59,693 bases of DNA from an uncultured Duncaniella sp. (GTDB lineage Bacteria > Bacteroidota > Bacteroidia > Bacteroidales > Muribaculaceae). Both the position numbers and the translations under genes were made by a program. This document shows, one piece after another, positions 42,218 through 51,158 of this stretch. Position 1 is the stretch's first letter. Every line of letters starts with the position of its first letter. Below the pieces are notes generated by a model. The model had not been told where the DNA came from. It saw nothing but the letters and a program-made list of their open reading frames with translations, and did no database searches. The stretch covers positions 1 to 59,693 of the forward strand of contig CAJURI010000006.1 of NCBI GenBank assembly GCA_910588795.1, written 5' to 3'.

Positions 42218-45200
42218 ATGGAAAAGAAACTGAAGAAAGTACTTGTATTAGGATCAGGCGCACTCAAGATCGGACAGGCAGGCGAATTCGACTATTCAGG
42301 ATCGCAGGCACTGAAGGCCCTGCGTGAAGAAGGGATAAGCTCCGTGCTCATGAACCCTAATATCGCAACGATCCAGACATCCGAAGGCATTGCCGATAAG
42401 GTCTATTTTCTTCCTCTGACACCATACTTCGTTGAGGAGGTAATAAAGAAAGAGCAGCCCGACGGACTTTTACTCGCATTCGGCGGTCAGACTGCACTCA
42501 ATTGCGGCACCGAGCTATACCTCAATGGCATTCTTGAAAAATACGGTGTGAAAGTGCTGGGGACTTCGGTCGAAGCTATAATGTACACTGAGGACCGAGA
42601 TCTTTTCGTAAAGAAACTCGATGAGATCCCCATGAAAACTCCGAAAAGTCACGCTGTAGAATGCATGGAAGATGCACTTAAGGCTGCCCGGGAGATCGGA
42701 TATCCCGTCATGATCCGCTCAGCATATGCATTAGGCGGTCTCGGAAGCGGTATATGCCAAAATGAGGATGAGTTCATCAAGCTTGCGGAAAGCGCATTCA
42801 CATTTTCCAATCAGATCCTTGTTGAAGAGTCGTTAAAAGGATGGAAGGAGATAGAATTTGAAGTTATACGTGATGCCAATGACCACTGTTTCACGGTTGC
42901 GAGCATGGAGAATTTCGATCCTCTCGGAATCCATACAGGAGAATCGATTGTTGTCGCACCTACATGCTCGCTTACTCAGGAGCAAGTGGAGATGCTTCAG
43001 GAACTTTCCCGCAAATGTATCCGCCATCTTGGCATTGTAGGAGAATGCAACATCCAGTACGCTTTCAATGCGGAGACCAACGATTACCGTGTCATTGAGG
43101 TCAATGCCCGTCTTTCGCGTTCTTCCGCCCTTGCGTCCAAAGCCACTGGCTATCCGTTGGCATTCGTGGCAGCGAAAATAGCTCTCGGATACACTCTTGA
43201 CCAGATCGGTGAGATGGGAACACCAAATTCAGCATACGTTGCTCCTTCTCTTGACTACCTTATATGCAAGATACCGCGATGGGACCTCACAAAGTTTGTG
43301 GGTGTCAGCCGTGAGATAGGCTCAAGCATGAAATCGGTAGGAGAAATCATGTCGATCGGACGCTCATTCGAGGAGATCATCCAGAAAGGCCTGCGCATGA
43401 TTGGCCAGGGCATGCATGGATTCGTTGGAAATGACGGAATTCATTTCGACGACCTTGACCGTGAGCTCTCACATCCCACTGACCTGAGAATATTTGCAAT
43501 AGCCCAGGCTCTTGAGGAGGGATATACAATCGACCGCATCTATGAGCTCACCAAAATAGATCCGTGGTTCATCGGCAAGCTCAAGAATATCGTAGACTAC
43601 AAAGCCAAATTATCAGGCTATGACAAAATAGAGGATATACCTGCAGATGTTCTGCGCGAAGCAAAAATACTCGGATTCTCCGATTTCCAGATAGCACGTT
43701 TTGTACTCGACCCCAAAGGGAATATGGAGAAGGAGAATCTTATGGTGCGCACACGCCGCAAGCAGCTTGGCATCCTTCCGGCCGTAAAACGCATAAACAC
43801 CGTGGCAAGCGAGCATCCGGAGCTGACCAATTATCTCTATATGACCTATGCGGTGGAGGGATATGATGTCAATTACTACAAGAATGAGAAATCGGTGGTT
43901 GTGCTTGGCTCAGGAGCTTACCGCATCGGATCCTCTGTGGAGTTCGACTGGTGTTCGGTCAATGCCATACAGACAGCCCGTAAACTCGGATACAAGTCTA
44001 TCATGATCAACTATAATCCGGAGACGGTATCGACGGATTATGACATGTGTGACCGGCTCTATTTCGATGAGCTCTCATTTGAGCGTGTACTTGACGTCAT
44101 AGATCTTGAACAGCCCCGAGGAGTAATTGTATCTGTCGGCGGTCAGATACCTAATAATCTGGCCATGAAACTATATCGCCAGTCAGTTCCCATCCTTGGC
44201 ACATCGCCCATATCTATCGACCGCGCCGAGAACCGCAACAAGTTCTCTGCAATGCTCGATCAACTTGGCATCGATCAGCCTGCATGGCAGGAACTGACAA
44301 GTGTTGACGACGTAAAGGGCTTTGTGGAGAAAGTTGGTTATCCTGTTCTTGTGCGTCCGTCCTATGTGCTCTCAGGCGCAGCCATGAATGTGTGCTATAA
44401 TGAAGAGGAACTCGTGAATTTCCTGAAGATGGCAGCGGATGTCTCCAAAGAGTATCCGGTTGTCGTATCACAGTTCCTGCAGAACACCAAGGAGATCGAG
44501 TTTGACGCTGTCGCACAAAACGGCGAGATCGTTGAATATGCAATTTCGGAGCATGTGGAGTTTGCCGGTGTCCATTCTGGAGACGCCACACTTGTGTTCC
44601 CGGCTCAGAAGATTTATTTTGCCACAGCCCGCCGTATAAAGAAGATCAGCCGCCAGATAGCAAAAGAGCTCAATATCTCAGGTCCGTTCAATATCCAGTT
44701 CCTTGCCCGCAATAATGAAGTCAAGGTTATCGAATGTAACCTTCGCGCTTCACGTTCGTTCCCGTTTGTGTCCAAGGTCCTCAAACGCAACTTCATCGAG
44801 ACAGCTACCCGCATCATGCTTGATGCTCCGTATACCCGCCCTGACAAGTCGGCATTTGACATAGACCGTATCGGAGTAAAAGCCTCACAATTCTCATTCT
44901 CACGCCTGCACAAGGCAGATCCCGTACTTGGTGTGGACATGTCCTCTACCGGTGAGGTGGGATGTATCGGAGATGATTTTGACGAAGCACTGCTTAACGC
45001 CATGCTTGCCACCGGCTTCAAGATACCTCAGCGTGGCATAATGCTTTCTTCCGGAGCAGCCAAGAGCAAGGTTGACCTTCTTGATCCAAGCCGTCTCCTG
45101 GCCGCAAAGGGTTATAAGATATACGCCACAGCGGGTACTGCAGCATTCCTGAATGAACACGGGATCCCTGCTATACCGGTATATTGGCCAGACGAATGTG

Positions 45201-45439
45201 CCGATGCGGATGAGAACGTGATGAAGATGATCGCCGAGCACAGGTTTGATCTCATAGTCAACATACCCAAGAATCATACTAAACGGGAACTGACCAACGG
45301 CTATCGTATACGTCGTGGAGCGATAGACCACAATATCCCTCTTATCACCAATGCCCGTCTCGCCGGAGCTTTTATCGAAGCGTTCTGCCACATGGATGTC
45401 AAAGACATCAGCATTAAATCGTGGCAGGAATATAAATAA
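42218..45439 (+). CDS. carB: Carbamoyl-phosphate synthase large subunit
   Basis: 1073 residues, full length. Makes carbamoyl phosphate for pyrimidines and arginine, using ammonia supplied by the CarA glutaminase subunit. Two homologous ATP-grasp halves are clear: KKVLVLGSGALKIGQAGEFDYSG and later KSVVVLGSGAYRIGSSVEFDWCS, each with its own nucleotide site (MIRSAYALGGLGSG; VLVRPSYVLSGAAMNV). The C-terminal MGS-like allosteric domain (AKGYKIYATAGTAAFLNEHGIPA, to the end) is the UMP/ornithine control region in E. coli. carA is not adjacent. It is followed by a strong terminator, so the unit is carB alone. Confidence 0.97.
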   Translation: MEKKLKKVLVLGSGALKIGQAGEFDYSGSQALKALREEGISSVLMNPNIATIQTSEGIADKVYFLPLTPYFVEEVIKKEQPDGLLLAFGGQTALNCGTELYLNGILEKYGVKVLGTSVEAIMYTEDRDLFVKKLDEIPMKTPKSHAVECMEDALKAAREIGYPVMIRSAYALGGLGSGICQNEDEFIKLAESAFTFSNQILVEESLKGWKEIEFEVIRDANDHCFTVASMENFDPLGIHTGESIVVAPTCSLTQEQVEMLQELSRKCIRHLGIVGECNIQYAFNAETNDYRVIEVNARLSRSSALASKATGYPLAFVAAKIALGYTLDQIGEMGTPNSAYVAPSLDYLICKIPRWDLTKFVGVSREIGSSMKSVGEIMSIGRSFEEIIQKGLRMIGQGMHGFVGNDGIHFDDLDRELSHPTDLRIFAIAQALEEGYTIDRIYELTKIDPWFIGKLKNIVDYKAKLSGYDKIEDIPADVLREAKILGFSDFQIARFVLDPKGNMEKENLMVRTRRKQLGILPAVKRINTVASEHPELTNYLYMTYAVEGYDVNYYKNEKSVVVLGSGAYRIGSSVEFDWCSVNAIQTARKLGYKSIMINYNPETVSTDYDMCDRLYFDELSFERVLDVIDLEQPRGVIVSVGGQIPNNLAMKLYRQSVPILGTSPISIDRAENRNKFSAMLDQLGIDQPAWQELTSVDDVKGFVEKVGYPVLVRPSYVLSGAAMNVCYNEEELVNFLKMAADVSKEYPVVVSQFLQNTKEIEFDAVAQNGEIVEYAISEHVEFAGVHSGDATLVFPAQKIYFATARRIKKISRQIAKELNISGPFNIQFLARNNEVKVIECNLRASRSFPFVSKVLKRNFIETATRIMLDAPYTRPDKSAFDIDRIGVKASQFSFSRLHKADPVLGVDMSSTGEVGCIGDDFDEALLNAMLATGFKIPQRGIMLSSGAAKSKVDLLDPSRLLAAKGYKIYATAGTAAFLNEHGIPAIPVYWPDECADADENVMKMIAEHRFDLIVNIPKNHTKRELTNGYRIRRGAIDHNIPLITNARLAGAFIEAFCHMDVKDISIKSWQEYK

Positions 45440-45489
45440 TCAGGCACGATAGACAGAATGGTTGCATAAACGAACAAAAATCCCAAATC

Positions 45490-45543
45490 AGGGGCTTACA
45501 ACGGAGTCTGGAACAGGACGCCATTGTAAGCCCCTAATTTTTA
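45490..45543 (+). terminator. Intrinsic terminator after carB
   Basis: AGGGGCTTACAA (45490-45501) pairs fully with TTGTAAGCCCCT (45524-45535), leaving a 22-base loop and a TTTTT tail. The long loop is unusual but the 12-bp stem is perfect. Confidence 0.8.
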
Positions 45544-45660
45544 TATAAGATTCTACATATTATGCGAACCAAAATTTTATGAAAAACGTTTTAAATTAAG
45601 AAAATCGGAAGAGTTACTATTTAGCAATTCTCTACATTAACACACAGTTATAATAAATAT

Positions 45661-47412
45661 ATGGCAAACACTGAAAACCGCGACGCGATTTGGAATGAAG
45701 ATGGCGAAATATTAGGCAATGCCCCGCGTTGGGCAGCATATCGTAAGCAACTCAACAGCGAGTTTCCCGCTCCATATAAGGGAGGTGCCGACAATCTTGC
45801 CGCGTTAATGAAAAAAGCCGTAGAAATGATTGACAATCTGCGCCCTGCTCCGGGGGGAACGGCATTTCTCGGTAATAGCACCAAGCTTGACTATTCCTAT
45901 CCTGATGTCAAGAAATGCAGAATACCGCAAAAAGCAGAATCCGTGAACAAAGTGATGTCGGATTGTGTGAATCTTTTCAAAGGCATGCCTGATGTTTCAA
46001 GTCCGCTCACCATGTCGAATGTATGGCCTCAGCCAAACAACGCAAGCATAATAGCTTCGATGCTCCCGCTGATATTTGCCCCCAATATTATTGAGGGCGA
46101 GTATGCCTGGAATGTCCATAAGGCAGAGCTTGAAAGCGGAGGCATGCTTGCCGATCTGTTTGAATGGGATCCGGCCAAATCCGGAGCCGTATATACTTAT
46201 GGCGGATCGGGTTGCTGGTTCTATGGTCTGAAATATGCCATAACCAGAGTGTTGCCGGGATCACGAGAGAAAGGTGTCCGTACCGATGGCAAAGTGCTTG
46301 TTTCCGCACAGGCTCATTATTGCCGTCAGAACGCCACCGACTGGTCAGGACTCGGGATGGACAATGTGGTTGTGATACCGACTGATCCGGAGTCGAACAA
46401 AATGGATCTCAACGCATTGGAGTCCAAACTGAAAGAACTGACCGAACAGGGCATTCCTGTGATAGAAGTTGTGTGCACCATGGGCACTACCGATGCCAGC
46501 GTGTTTGATCCTATCGCTGATGTGCGCCGCCTTCTTGACAAGTATCCGAATCCTAAAGGATATGGAAAGGCACTTCTGTATGCCGACGCTGTGTGTGGAT
46601 GGTCATGGCAGACATTCCGATACTATGACTTTGAAAAGAACCCTCTTGGTTTTTCCCCAGAAGCACTGCGCGTAATAAAGAAGAATTATGACGAGATAAA
46701 GGGAATCCACTATGCCGACGCTGTCGGAATCGATTTCCACAAGTTCGGATTTTCTCCTTATATCAGCAGTTGCTTTGTATACAAGGATGCTGCTGAATTC
46801 GAGAATATCATGCGCCGCGGATCATACGCATATCTTCAGGAGGTGACCCCCTATAATCCCATGTACTACACTCTCGAAGTGTCACGTACAGCATCAGGAT
46901 CATTAGCAGGATGGGCAACACTGAAATATCTTGGCATTGAAGGGCTGCAAGCCGTGCTTGGCGGCATCCTTGAAGTGCGCCTGTACATGGATTCTCTTGT
47001 TGAAAAGCAGACTGAAATGGTCATGGCAGATGCCGATGACACCGGATTTATCACTTTGTTCCGAGTATATCCCGAAGGCACTGACGCCCGCGAACAGTTT
47101 GCAAGAGAACTGAATGACCGAGGGTCGCGAGCTGAACTGTTGTGCAACAACCGTCTGCAACAGGCCATTGGTGAAAAGATGTTCGAATGGTATCTATCCG
47201 GGCATAAAATTGACGGCAAGCCTACCCCACATATCGCTTACAGCACCGGATTCCGTAATGCATCCTGGAATGAGGACGGCTCTGACGCAGAAGGCACAGT
47301 CTACGCGCTGAAGACGTATCCCATGAACGTGTACAATAATCCCTCGGTGATGGACCACGTGATCACCTGCGTACTTGCAGCCCGTGACGAAGTGGAAAAA
47401 GAGATGGAATAA
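45661..47412 (+). CDS. Group II PLP-dependent amino-acid decarboxylase, substrate unknown
   Basis: 583 residues, cytosolic. The fold-type I decarboxylase core is recognisable: VSAQAHYCRQNATD (His219, predicted to stack on PLP), VVCTMGTTDASVFDPI, LLYADAVCGWSW (Asp309, pyridine-nitrogen partner) and AVGIDFHKFGFSPY (His360-Lys361, PLP lysine). It is longer than E. coli GadB (466) and lacks the GadB HVDAASGG and SISGHKFG motifs, so glutamate decarboxylase is not supported; tyrosine decarboxylase-like enzymes are closer in size. First gene of a cassette with a pyruvoyl-type decarboxylase and an antiporter. No canonical promoter is seen in the 120 bases upstream, suggesting specialised control. Confidence 0.85.
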   Translation: MANTENRDAIWNEDGEILGNAPRWAAYRKQLNSEFPAPYKGGADNLAALMKKAVEMIDNLRPAPGGTAFLGNSTKLDYSYPDVKKCRIPQKAESVNKVMSDCVNLFKGMPDVSSPLTMSNVWPQPNNASIIASMLPLIFAPNIIEGEYAWNVHKAELESGGMLADLFEWDPAKSGAVYTYGGSGCWFYGLKYAITRVLPGSREKGVRTDGKVLVSAQAHYCRQNATDWSGLGMDNVVVIPTDPESNKMDLNALESKLKELTEQGIPVIEVVCTMGTTDASVFDPIADVRRLLDKYPNPKGYGKALLYADAVCGWSWQTFRYYDFEKNPLGFSPEALRVIKKNYDEIKGIHYADAVGIDFHKFGFSPYISSCFVYKDAAEFENIMRRGSYAYLQEVTPYNPMYYTLEVSRTASGSLAGWATLKYLGIEGLQAVLGGILEVRLYMDSLVEKQTEMVMADADDTGFITLFRVYPEGTDAREQFARELNDRGSRAELLCNNRLQQAIGEKMFEWYLSGHKIDGKPTPHIAYSTGFRNASWNEDGSDAEGTVYALKTYPMNVYNNPSVMDHVITCVLAARDEVEKEME

Positions 47413-47446
47413 GATACGCTCCCACAGACTACTAAACACACAAACC

Positions 47447-47466
47447 TATATATATATATATATATA
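47447..47466 (+). repeat. (TA)10 dinucleotide tract before a start codon
   Basis: Ten uninterrupted TA units end 7 bases before the ATG of the pyruvoyl-type decarboxylase. Such tracts can change length by slipped-strand replication; here a change would alter the leader of the second gene in the cassette. Confidence 0.8.
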
Positions 47467-47473
47467 AATAATC

Positions 47474-48628
47474 ATGGCAACAAAAACTTACTCACCTATC
47501 GTACAGGAGTTGATTGATATGATTGCTGAAAACGGATGGCAATCTAAATTTGAGGAGGCTCTACAAAAAGCTCTGTCATTCAATACTGTAGAGTATGCAG
47601 GATGGAAATCGCTTGAAGACTACTATGACCTGCTCGAGTCAAACCTCCACTGGATCCCGACTGAAAACGAAGGTGGGACTGCGGTATATAACCACGTGAC
47701 AACATTTTACTTCCTTCTTGACCAAAGCCCGGTCAAGGAGCTTCAGACACCCATAATCCCATCCAAGCTCAAGGGCAACGAGATGCCGCCGCTGTCACCG
47801 CTGTCCGACTGGATGCGCAGATATGTCATAGCATTCGGCGCATGGATGGACACTCCTGAATCGATCGATGCCGAGGCCGTCAAGTCATACTATGACGCTC
47901 CACGTTACAATATGGGTGATTACATTCAGCCGGAAGGCGGATGGGGCACATTCAATCAGTTCTTCGCACGTAATGTTAAGCCCGGCTATCGTCCTATCGC
48001 CGCCATCAATGATGATCATGTGATTGTGTCCCCGGCCGACTCCACACACGCAGGGCAATGGGAAGTAAGTTCTGATTCAAAAGTGACAGTCAAGGGGTTA
48101 CAATGGAGCATTGAGGAGCTTCTCGAAGGCAGCAAATATAAAGACGACTTTGCCGGCGGCATTTGGATACACCAGTTCCTTAATACTACCGACTACCACC
48201 GTGAGCATGCATCCGTCGGAGGTAAGGTCCTCGAAGCCCGCGTAATACAGGGCGTGGTTTATCTCGGAGTACATGCCGAGCCTATTGAAGGTGATCCCGA
48301 AGGCCGTACACGCATCGTGCGGCATCAGGTAGCAGAGGATGAGGCCGGCTACCAGTTCCTGCAGACACGTGGACTCGTTGTCATACAGTCCAAGATCGGT
48401 AAGGTCGCTATTCTGCCCATGGGCATGGCTCAGGTATCGTCGATTGTTGTTACTGCCGAGGAAGGCACCACTATCCGTAAGGGAGAGGAGATCAGCTACT
48501 TCCAGTTCGGAGGGTCAGACATCGTGGTCATGTTTGAGCGTGCATCCAATGTTAGTATAACCGCTATGCCTGGCGTACACTACAAGATGGGCACACGTAT
48601 CGGACAAGCATTCCCTGCTGGTGAATAA
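47474..48628 (+). CDS. Phosphatidylserine-decarboxylase-like pyruvoyl enzyme (probable amino-acid decarboxylase)
   Basis: 384 residues with no membrane segment. The PSD fold is clear: TFNQFFARNVKPGYRPI (159-174), VSPADS (Asp189), DYHREHASVGGKV (His242, His245) and the self-cleavage region FQFGGSDIVVMF with Gly347-Ser348, where Ser would become the pyruvoyl group. The first 150 residues form an extra helical domain of the kind seen in soluble PSD relatives, which include the fungal tryptophan decarboxylase PsiD. With a PLP decarboxylase upstream (61-base gap) and an amino-acid antiporter downstream, decarboxylation of a free amino acid is more likely than a phospholipid role. A classical psd would normally sit with pssA. 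Substrate unknown. Confidence 0.82.
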   Translation: MATKTYSPIVQELIDMIAENGWQSKFEEALQKALSFNTVEYAGWKSLEDYYDLLESNLHWIPTENEGGTAVYNHVTTFYFLLDQSPVKELQTPIIPSKLKGNEMPPLSPLSDWMRRYVIAFGAWMDTPESIDAEAVKSYYDAPRYNMGDYIQPEGGWGTFNQFFARNVKPGYRPIAAINDDHVIVSPADSTHAGQWEVSSDSKVTVKGLQWSIEELLEGSKYKDDFAGGIWIHQFLNTTDYHREHASVGGKVLEARVIQGVVYLGVHAEPIEGDPEGRTRIVRHQVAEDEAGYQFLQTRGLVVIQSKIGKVAILPMGMAQVSSIVVTAEEGTTIRKGEEISYFQFGGSDIVVMFERASNVSITAMPGVHYKMGTRIGQAFPAGE

Positions 48629-48645
48629 GTCTGAGAAATAACACG

Positions 48646-48689
48646 CACAGGCGGCATTCCTTTGAGGAATTGACCGCCTGTGTTTTTAA
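48646..48689 (+). terminator. Intrinsic terminator between the two decarboxylases and the antiporter
   Basis: CACAGGCGG (48646-48654) pairs with CCGCCTGTG (48674-48682), with an inner ATTCC/GGAAT stem and a TTTTT tail (48683-48687). Only 18 bases separate it from the antiporter ATG and no promoter fits there, so the antiporter would be reached by partial read-through. Confidence 0.75.
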
Positions 48690-48707
48690 TTCGCGTTACT
48701 AAACTAT

Positions 48708-50330
48708 ATGGAAAATATGAGTAAAAAAGTCACTCAACCTCCCCAGACGGAGTACACGGCATCCGGTCGAAAGAAGCCTGTATCGACGGCTAAAGGCACC
48801 ATAACCATGATGGCAATGGCAATATTGATCACAACGTCGATACTTAGTTTACGAGGTTTGCCGTCGGAGGCAAAATTCGGAATACAGTCTATATTTTACT
48901 ACATATTCGCAGCAATCGTATTCCTGTTGCCCTTCTCCCTTGTTTGCGCCGAGCTTGCATCGACCTATACCAAACAGGGCGGCCTCTACAGGTGGGTATC
49001 TGAAGCATTCGGCCCCCGCTGGGGATGGACTGCAATGTATCTTGAATGGCAGACCATAATAATATGGTTCCCGACCGTGCTTATATTCGGAGCCGTATCG
49101 CTTGCATACATTTTCTGGCCGGAAAGTTTTGACGAGAAACTTGCTTCAAATAAGCTCTACACACTCATAGTTGCGCTTCTCATATATTGGGGCGTGACAT
49201 TCAACTCTTTCCGAGGCACCAAAGTCGCCAACCGTGTAAGCACTTTGGGCGGATTGTGCGGAACCATTATTCCCGGGGCAATTCTAATAGTACTCGGCGT
49301 AGTATATGTATGTATGGGCAAGACCATTGATTTAAAACCGATGCCTTTTTTCCCGGATTTCTCTCATATAAGCACAATAGTTCTTGCGGCATCAATATTC
49401 CTATTCTACGGAGGCATGGAGATTCAGGCCGTCCATATAAACGACATGCGCAATCCGGCAAAGGATTTTCCCAAAGCTGTATTCTTATCGATATTTGTCA
49501 TTGTGGCAATGTACGCCATAGGGACATTGATCATAGGGCTTGTGATTCCTTCGGAGAAGATCAATCTCGTTCAGTCATTGCTGACAGCATACAATGTGTT
49601 CTGGAGCACCATAGGACTTGAATGGATGGGCAACGTCATAGCTCTGTTTATCATGGTAGGTGTGATCGGTCAGGTCAGTGCGCTTGTGAACGGTCCATCA
49701 GTCGGGCTTATGGCTGTGGCTCAGTCGGGATATCTGCCGATGTCTATGCAGAAGGTCAATGACAAAGGCGTAAACAAGCCTATTATGTATGTGGCAGGAA
49801 TATTTGTCACTATCCTTAGTCTTGTTCTTATAGTTTTGCCAACAGTGGAGTCTGCCTATCAGATCATGTCACAGATGGCGACAATAATATATCTAATAAT
49901 GGTGCTTATGGTATATGGAGCGTTCATACGTCTGCGCCGCACGCAGCCCAATAAAACACGAGGCTTTAAAGTGCCTTGCGGCAAGGCTGGCGAATGGTTC
50001 GTATGCATACTCGGAATTGCCGGAGCCGTGCTCGCTCTGCTTCTGAGCTATTTACCACCATCACAGATTGAGACCGGAAGCCCTGTGGTATATGTAGGGA
50101 TACTTCTTGCCGGTGTTGCCGTTTTTGTGGCGTTGCCGCTTGTGGTATATGCAAAACGCAAGCCTTCCTGGCGAAACCCCAACGCTCATTTTTACCCGTT
50201 TGACTGGCAGATCGAAGGGCGTAAACCATGGGAGGTGTCAAAGTGGAGCGCGGGTTACGAACCATCTGAAGAGGAGGTCGATGCCGCCGAAGGAAATGCT
50301 ATAAGCTGCCATGGGAAGGACAAGACATAA
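48708..50330 (+). CDS. GadC-like amino-acid/amine antiporter (APC superfamily)
   Basis: 540 residues with 12 predicted membrane helices. APC features: the unwound helix-1 segment reads ITTSILSLRGLPSEAKFG, and PFSLVCAELASTYTKQGGLYRWVSEAFGPRWGW is the characteristic helix 2-3 region of GadC-type antiporters. A cytosolic C-terminal tail of about 60 residues (from YAKRKPSWRNPN, with DWQIEGRKPWEV) could serve as a pH-dependent plug, as in E. coli GadC. It probably swaps the external amino acid for the internal amine made by the decarboxylases, consuming a proton per cycle. Start at 48708, with a second in-frame ATG three codons later. Followed by a strong terminator, which closes the cassette. Confidence 0.88.
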   Translation: MENMSKKVTQPPQTEYTASGRKKPVSTAKGTITMMAMAILITTSILSLRGLPSEAKFGIQSIFYYIFAAIVFLLPFSLVCAELASTYTKQGGLYRWVSEAFGPRWGWTAMYLEWQTIIIWFPTVLIFGAVSLAYIFWPESFDEKLASNKLYTLIVALLIYWGVTFNSFRGTKVANRVSTLGGLCGTIIPGAILIVLGVVYVCMGKTIDLKPMPFFPDFSHISTIVLAASIFLFYGGMEIQAVHINDMRNPAKDFPKAVFLSIFVIVAMYAIGTLIIGLVIPSEKINLVQSLLTAYNVFWSTIGLEWMGNVIALFIMVGVIGQVSALVNGPSVGLMAVAQSGYLPMSMQKVNDKGVNKPIMYVAGIFVTILSLVLIVLPTVESAYQIMSQMATIIYLIMVLMVYGAFIRLRRTQPNKTRGFKVPCGKAGEWFVCILGIAGAVLALLLSYLPPSQIETGSPVVYVGILLAGVAVFVALPLVVYAKRKPSWRNPNAHFYPFDWQIEGRKPWEVSKWSAGYEPSEEEVDAAEGNAISCHGKDKT

Positions 50331-50354
50331 CATAGCTCGTAATTATTGATATCT

Positions 50355-50399
50355 AACTATTACTGTCCACGCTTTTATGTGGTCAGTAATAGTTTTTTT
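50355..50399 (+). terminator. Intrinsic terminator after the antiporter
   Basis: AACTATTACTG (50355-50365) pairs with CAGTAATAGTT (50384-50394), extended by an inner CCAC/GTGG stem across a single T-T mismatch, then a T-run to 50399. It ends the decarboxylase cassette. Confidence 0.88.
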
Positions 50400-50463
50400 A
50401 TGTGCTGTCCTTAATATCATATTTTTATATACCAGAGCATTATTATCGGCACAAATAGATTTA

Positions 50464-50494
50464 TTTGAAAACACACATATTCTTTGTAATTTTG
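50464..50494 (+). promoter_or_regulatory. Bacteroidetes-type promoter for the chromate transporter pair
   Basis: TTTG (50464-50467), 19 bases, then TAATTTTG (50487-50494), about 58 bases before the ATG at 50553. Confidence 0.75.
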
Positions 50495-50552
50495 CAGCGT
50501 GAATCCGTGAAGGCTATATAATGCGCCACAGCGGTTATGTTCATCACATATT

Positions 50553-51158
50553 ATGAGAAATATATATTGGCAATTATTTGTGTCATTTTTTAAGATCGGA
50601 GCCTTCACTTTCGGTGGCGGATGGGCAATGATATCCATAATAGAAAAAGAGATTGTCGACAAAAAAAAATGGATAGGCCGAGAAGAGTTCCTTGATCTAC
50701 TTGCTGTGGCTCAATCCCTTCCGGGAATACTTGCAGTCAATATTTCAGTAGCTGTCGGAGATAAACTCCGCGGCATGAAAGGCGCAGTGGCCGCATCTGC
50801 CGGAACAATATTACCGTCGTTCACTATAATCCTCTGTATTGCTATATTTCTTACGCCGGATCTTATAAAGAGCAACGATACATTATCGAGTATATTTATG
50901 GGTATCCGTCCGGCTGTGGTCGCTTTGATTGTCGCTCCTGTGATATCTTCTGCGCGATCAGCCAAAATAGGGTGGAAAACTGTCGCTATACCCGTATCGG
51001 TTGCCTTGCTTATATGGTCAAAGATCCCGATTCTTTCAAATCCTATATTGTACATAGTGCTCGGGGGATTTATCGGATGGATGTGGCTGTCACATCATCG
51101 GAAGGCACTTCAGAAAATTGACAGCGATATCAGAAAGGAGGAAGAAAAGAGGCTATGA
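50553..51158 (+). CDS. chrA: Chromate transporter, short form, first of a pair
   Basis: 201 residues, one CHR domain with about six membrane segments. The signature FKIGAFTFGGGWAMISIIEKEIVDKKKWIGREEFLDLLAVAQSLPGILAVNISVAVG is the conserved N-terminal block of the family. Short CHR proteins normally occur as pairs whose halves have opposite topology and work together; the second half follows with a 4-base overlap. In gut bacteria the natural anion may not be chromate. A run of nine A (50661-50669) inside the gene encodes the DKKK stretch and is prone to slippage. Confidence 0.9.
   Translation: MRNIYWQLFVSFFKIGAFTFGGGWAMISIIEKEIVDKKKWIGREEFLDLLAVAQSLPGILAVNISVAVGDKLRGMKGAVAASAGTILPSFTIILCIAIFLTPDLIKSNDTLSSIFMGIRPAVVALIVAPVISSARSAKIGWKTVAIPVSVALLIWSKIPILSNPILYIVLGGFIGWMWLSHHRKALQKIDSDIRKEEEKRL

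Noticed and set aside
45661..47412. Glutamate decarboxylase (GadB)
   Set aside because: The PLP lysine and aspartate motifs and the length differ from GadB; only group II decarboxylase membership is supported.
47474..48628. Classical phosphatidylserine decarboxylase for membrane lipid
   Set aside because: Soluble, with an extra N-terminal domain, a GGS rather than LGST cleavage site, and amino-acid decarboxylase/antiporter neighbours.
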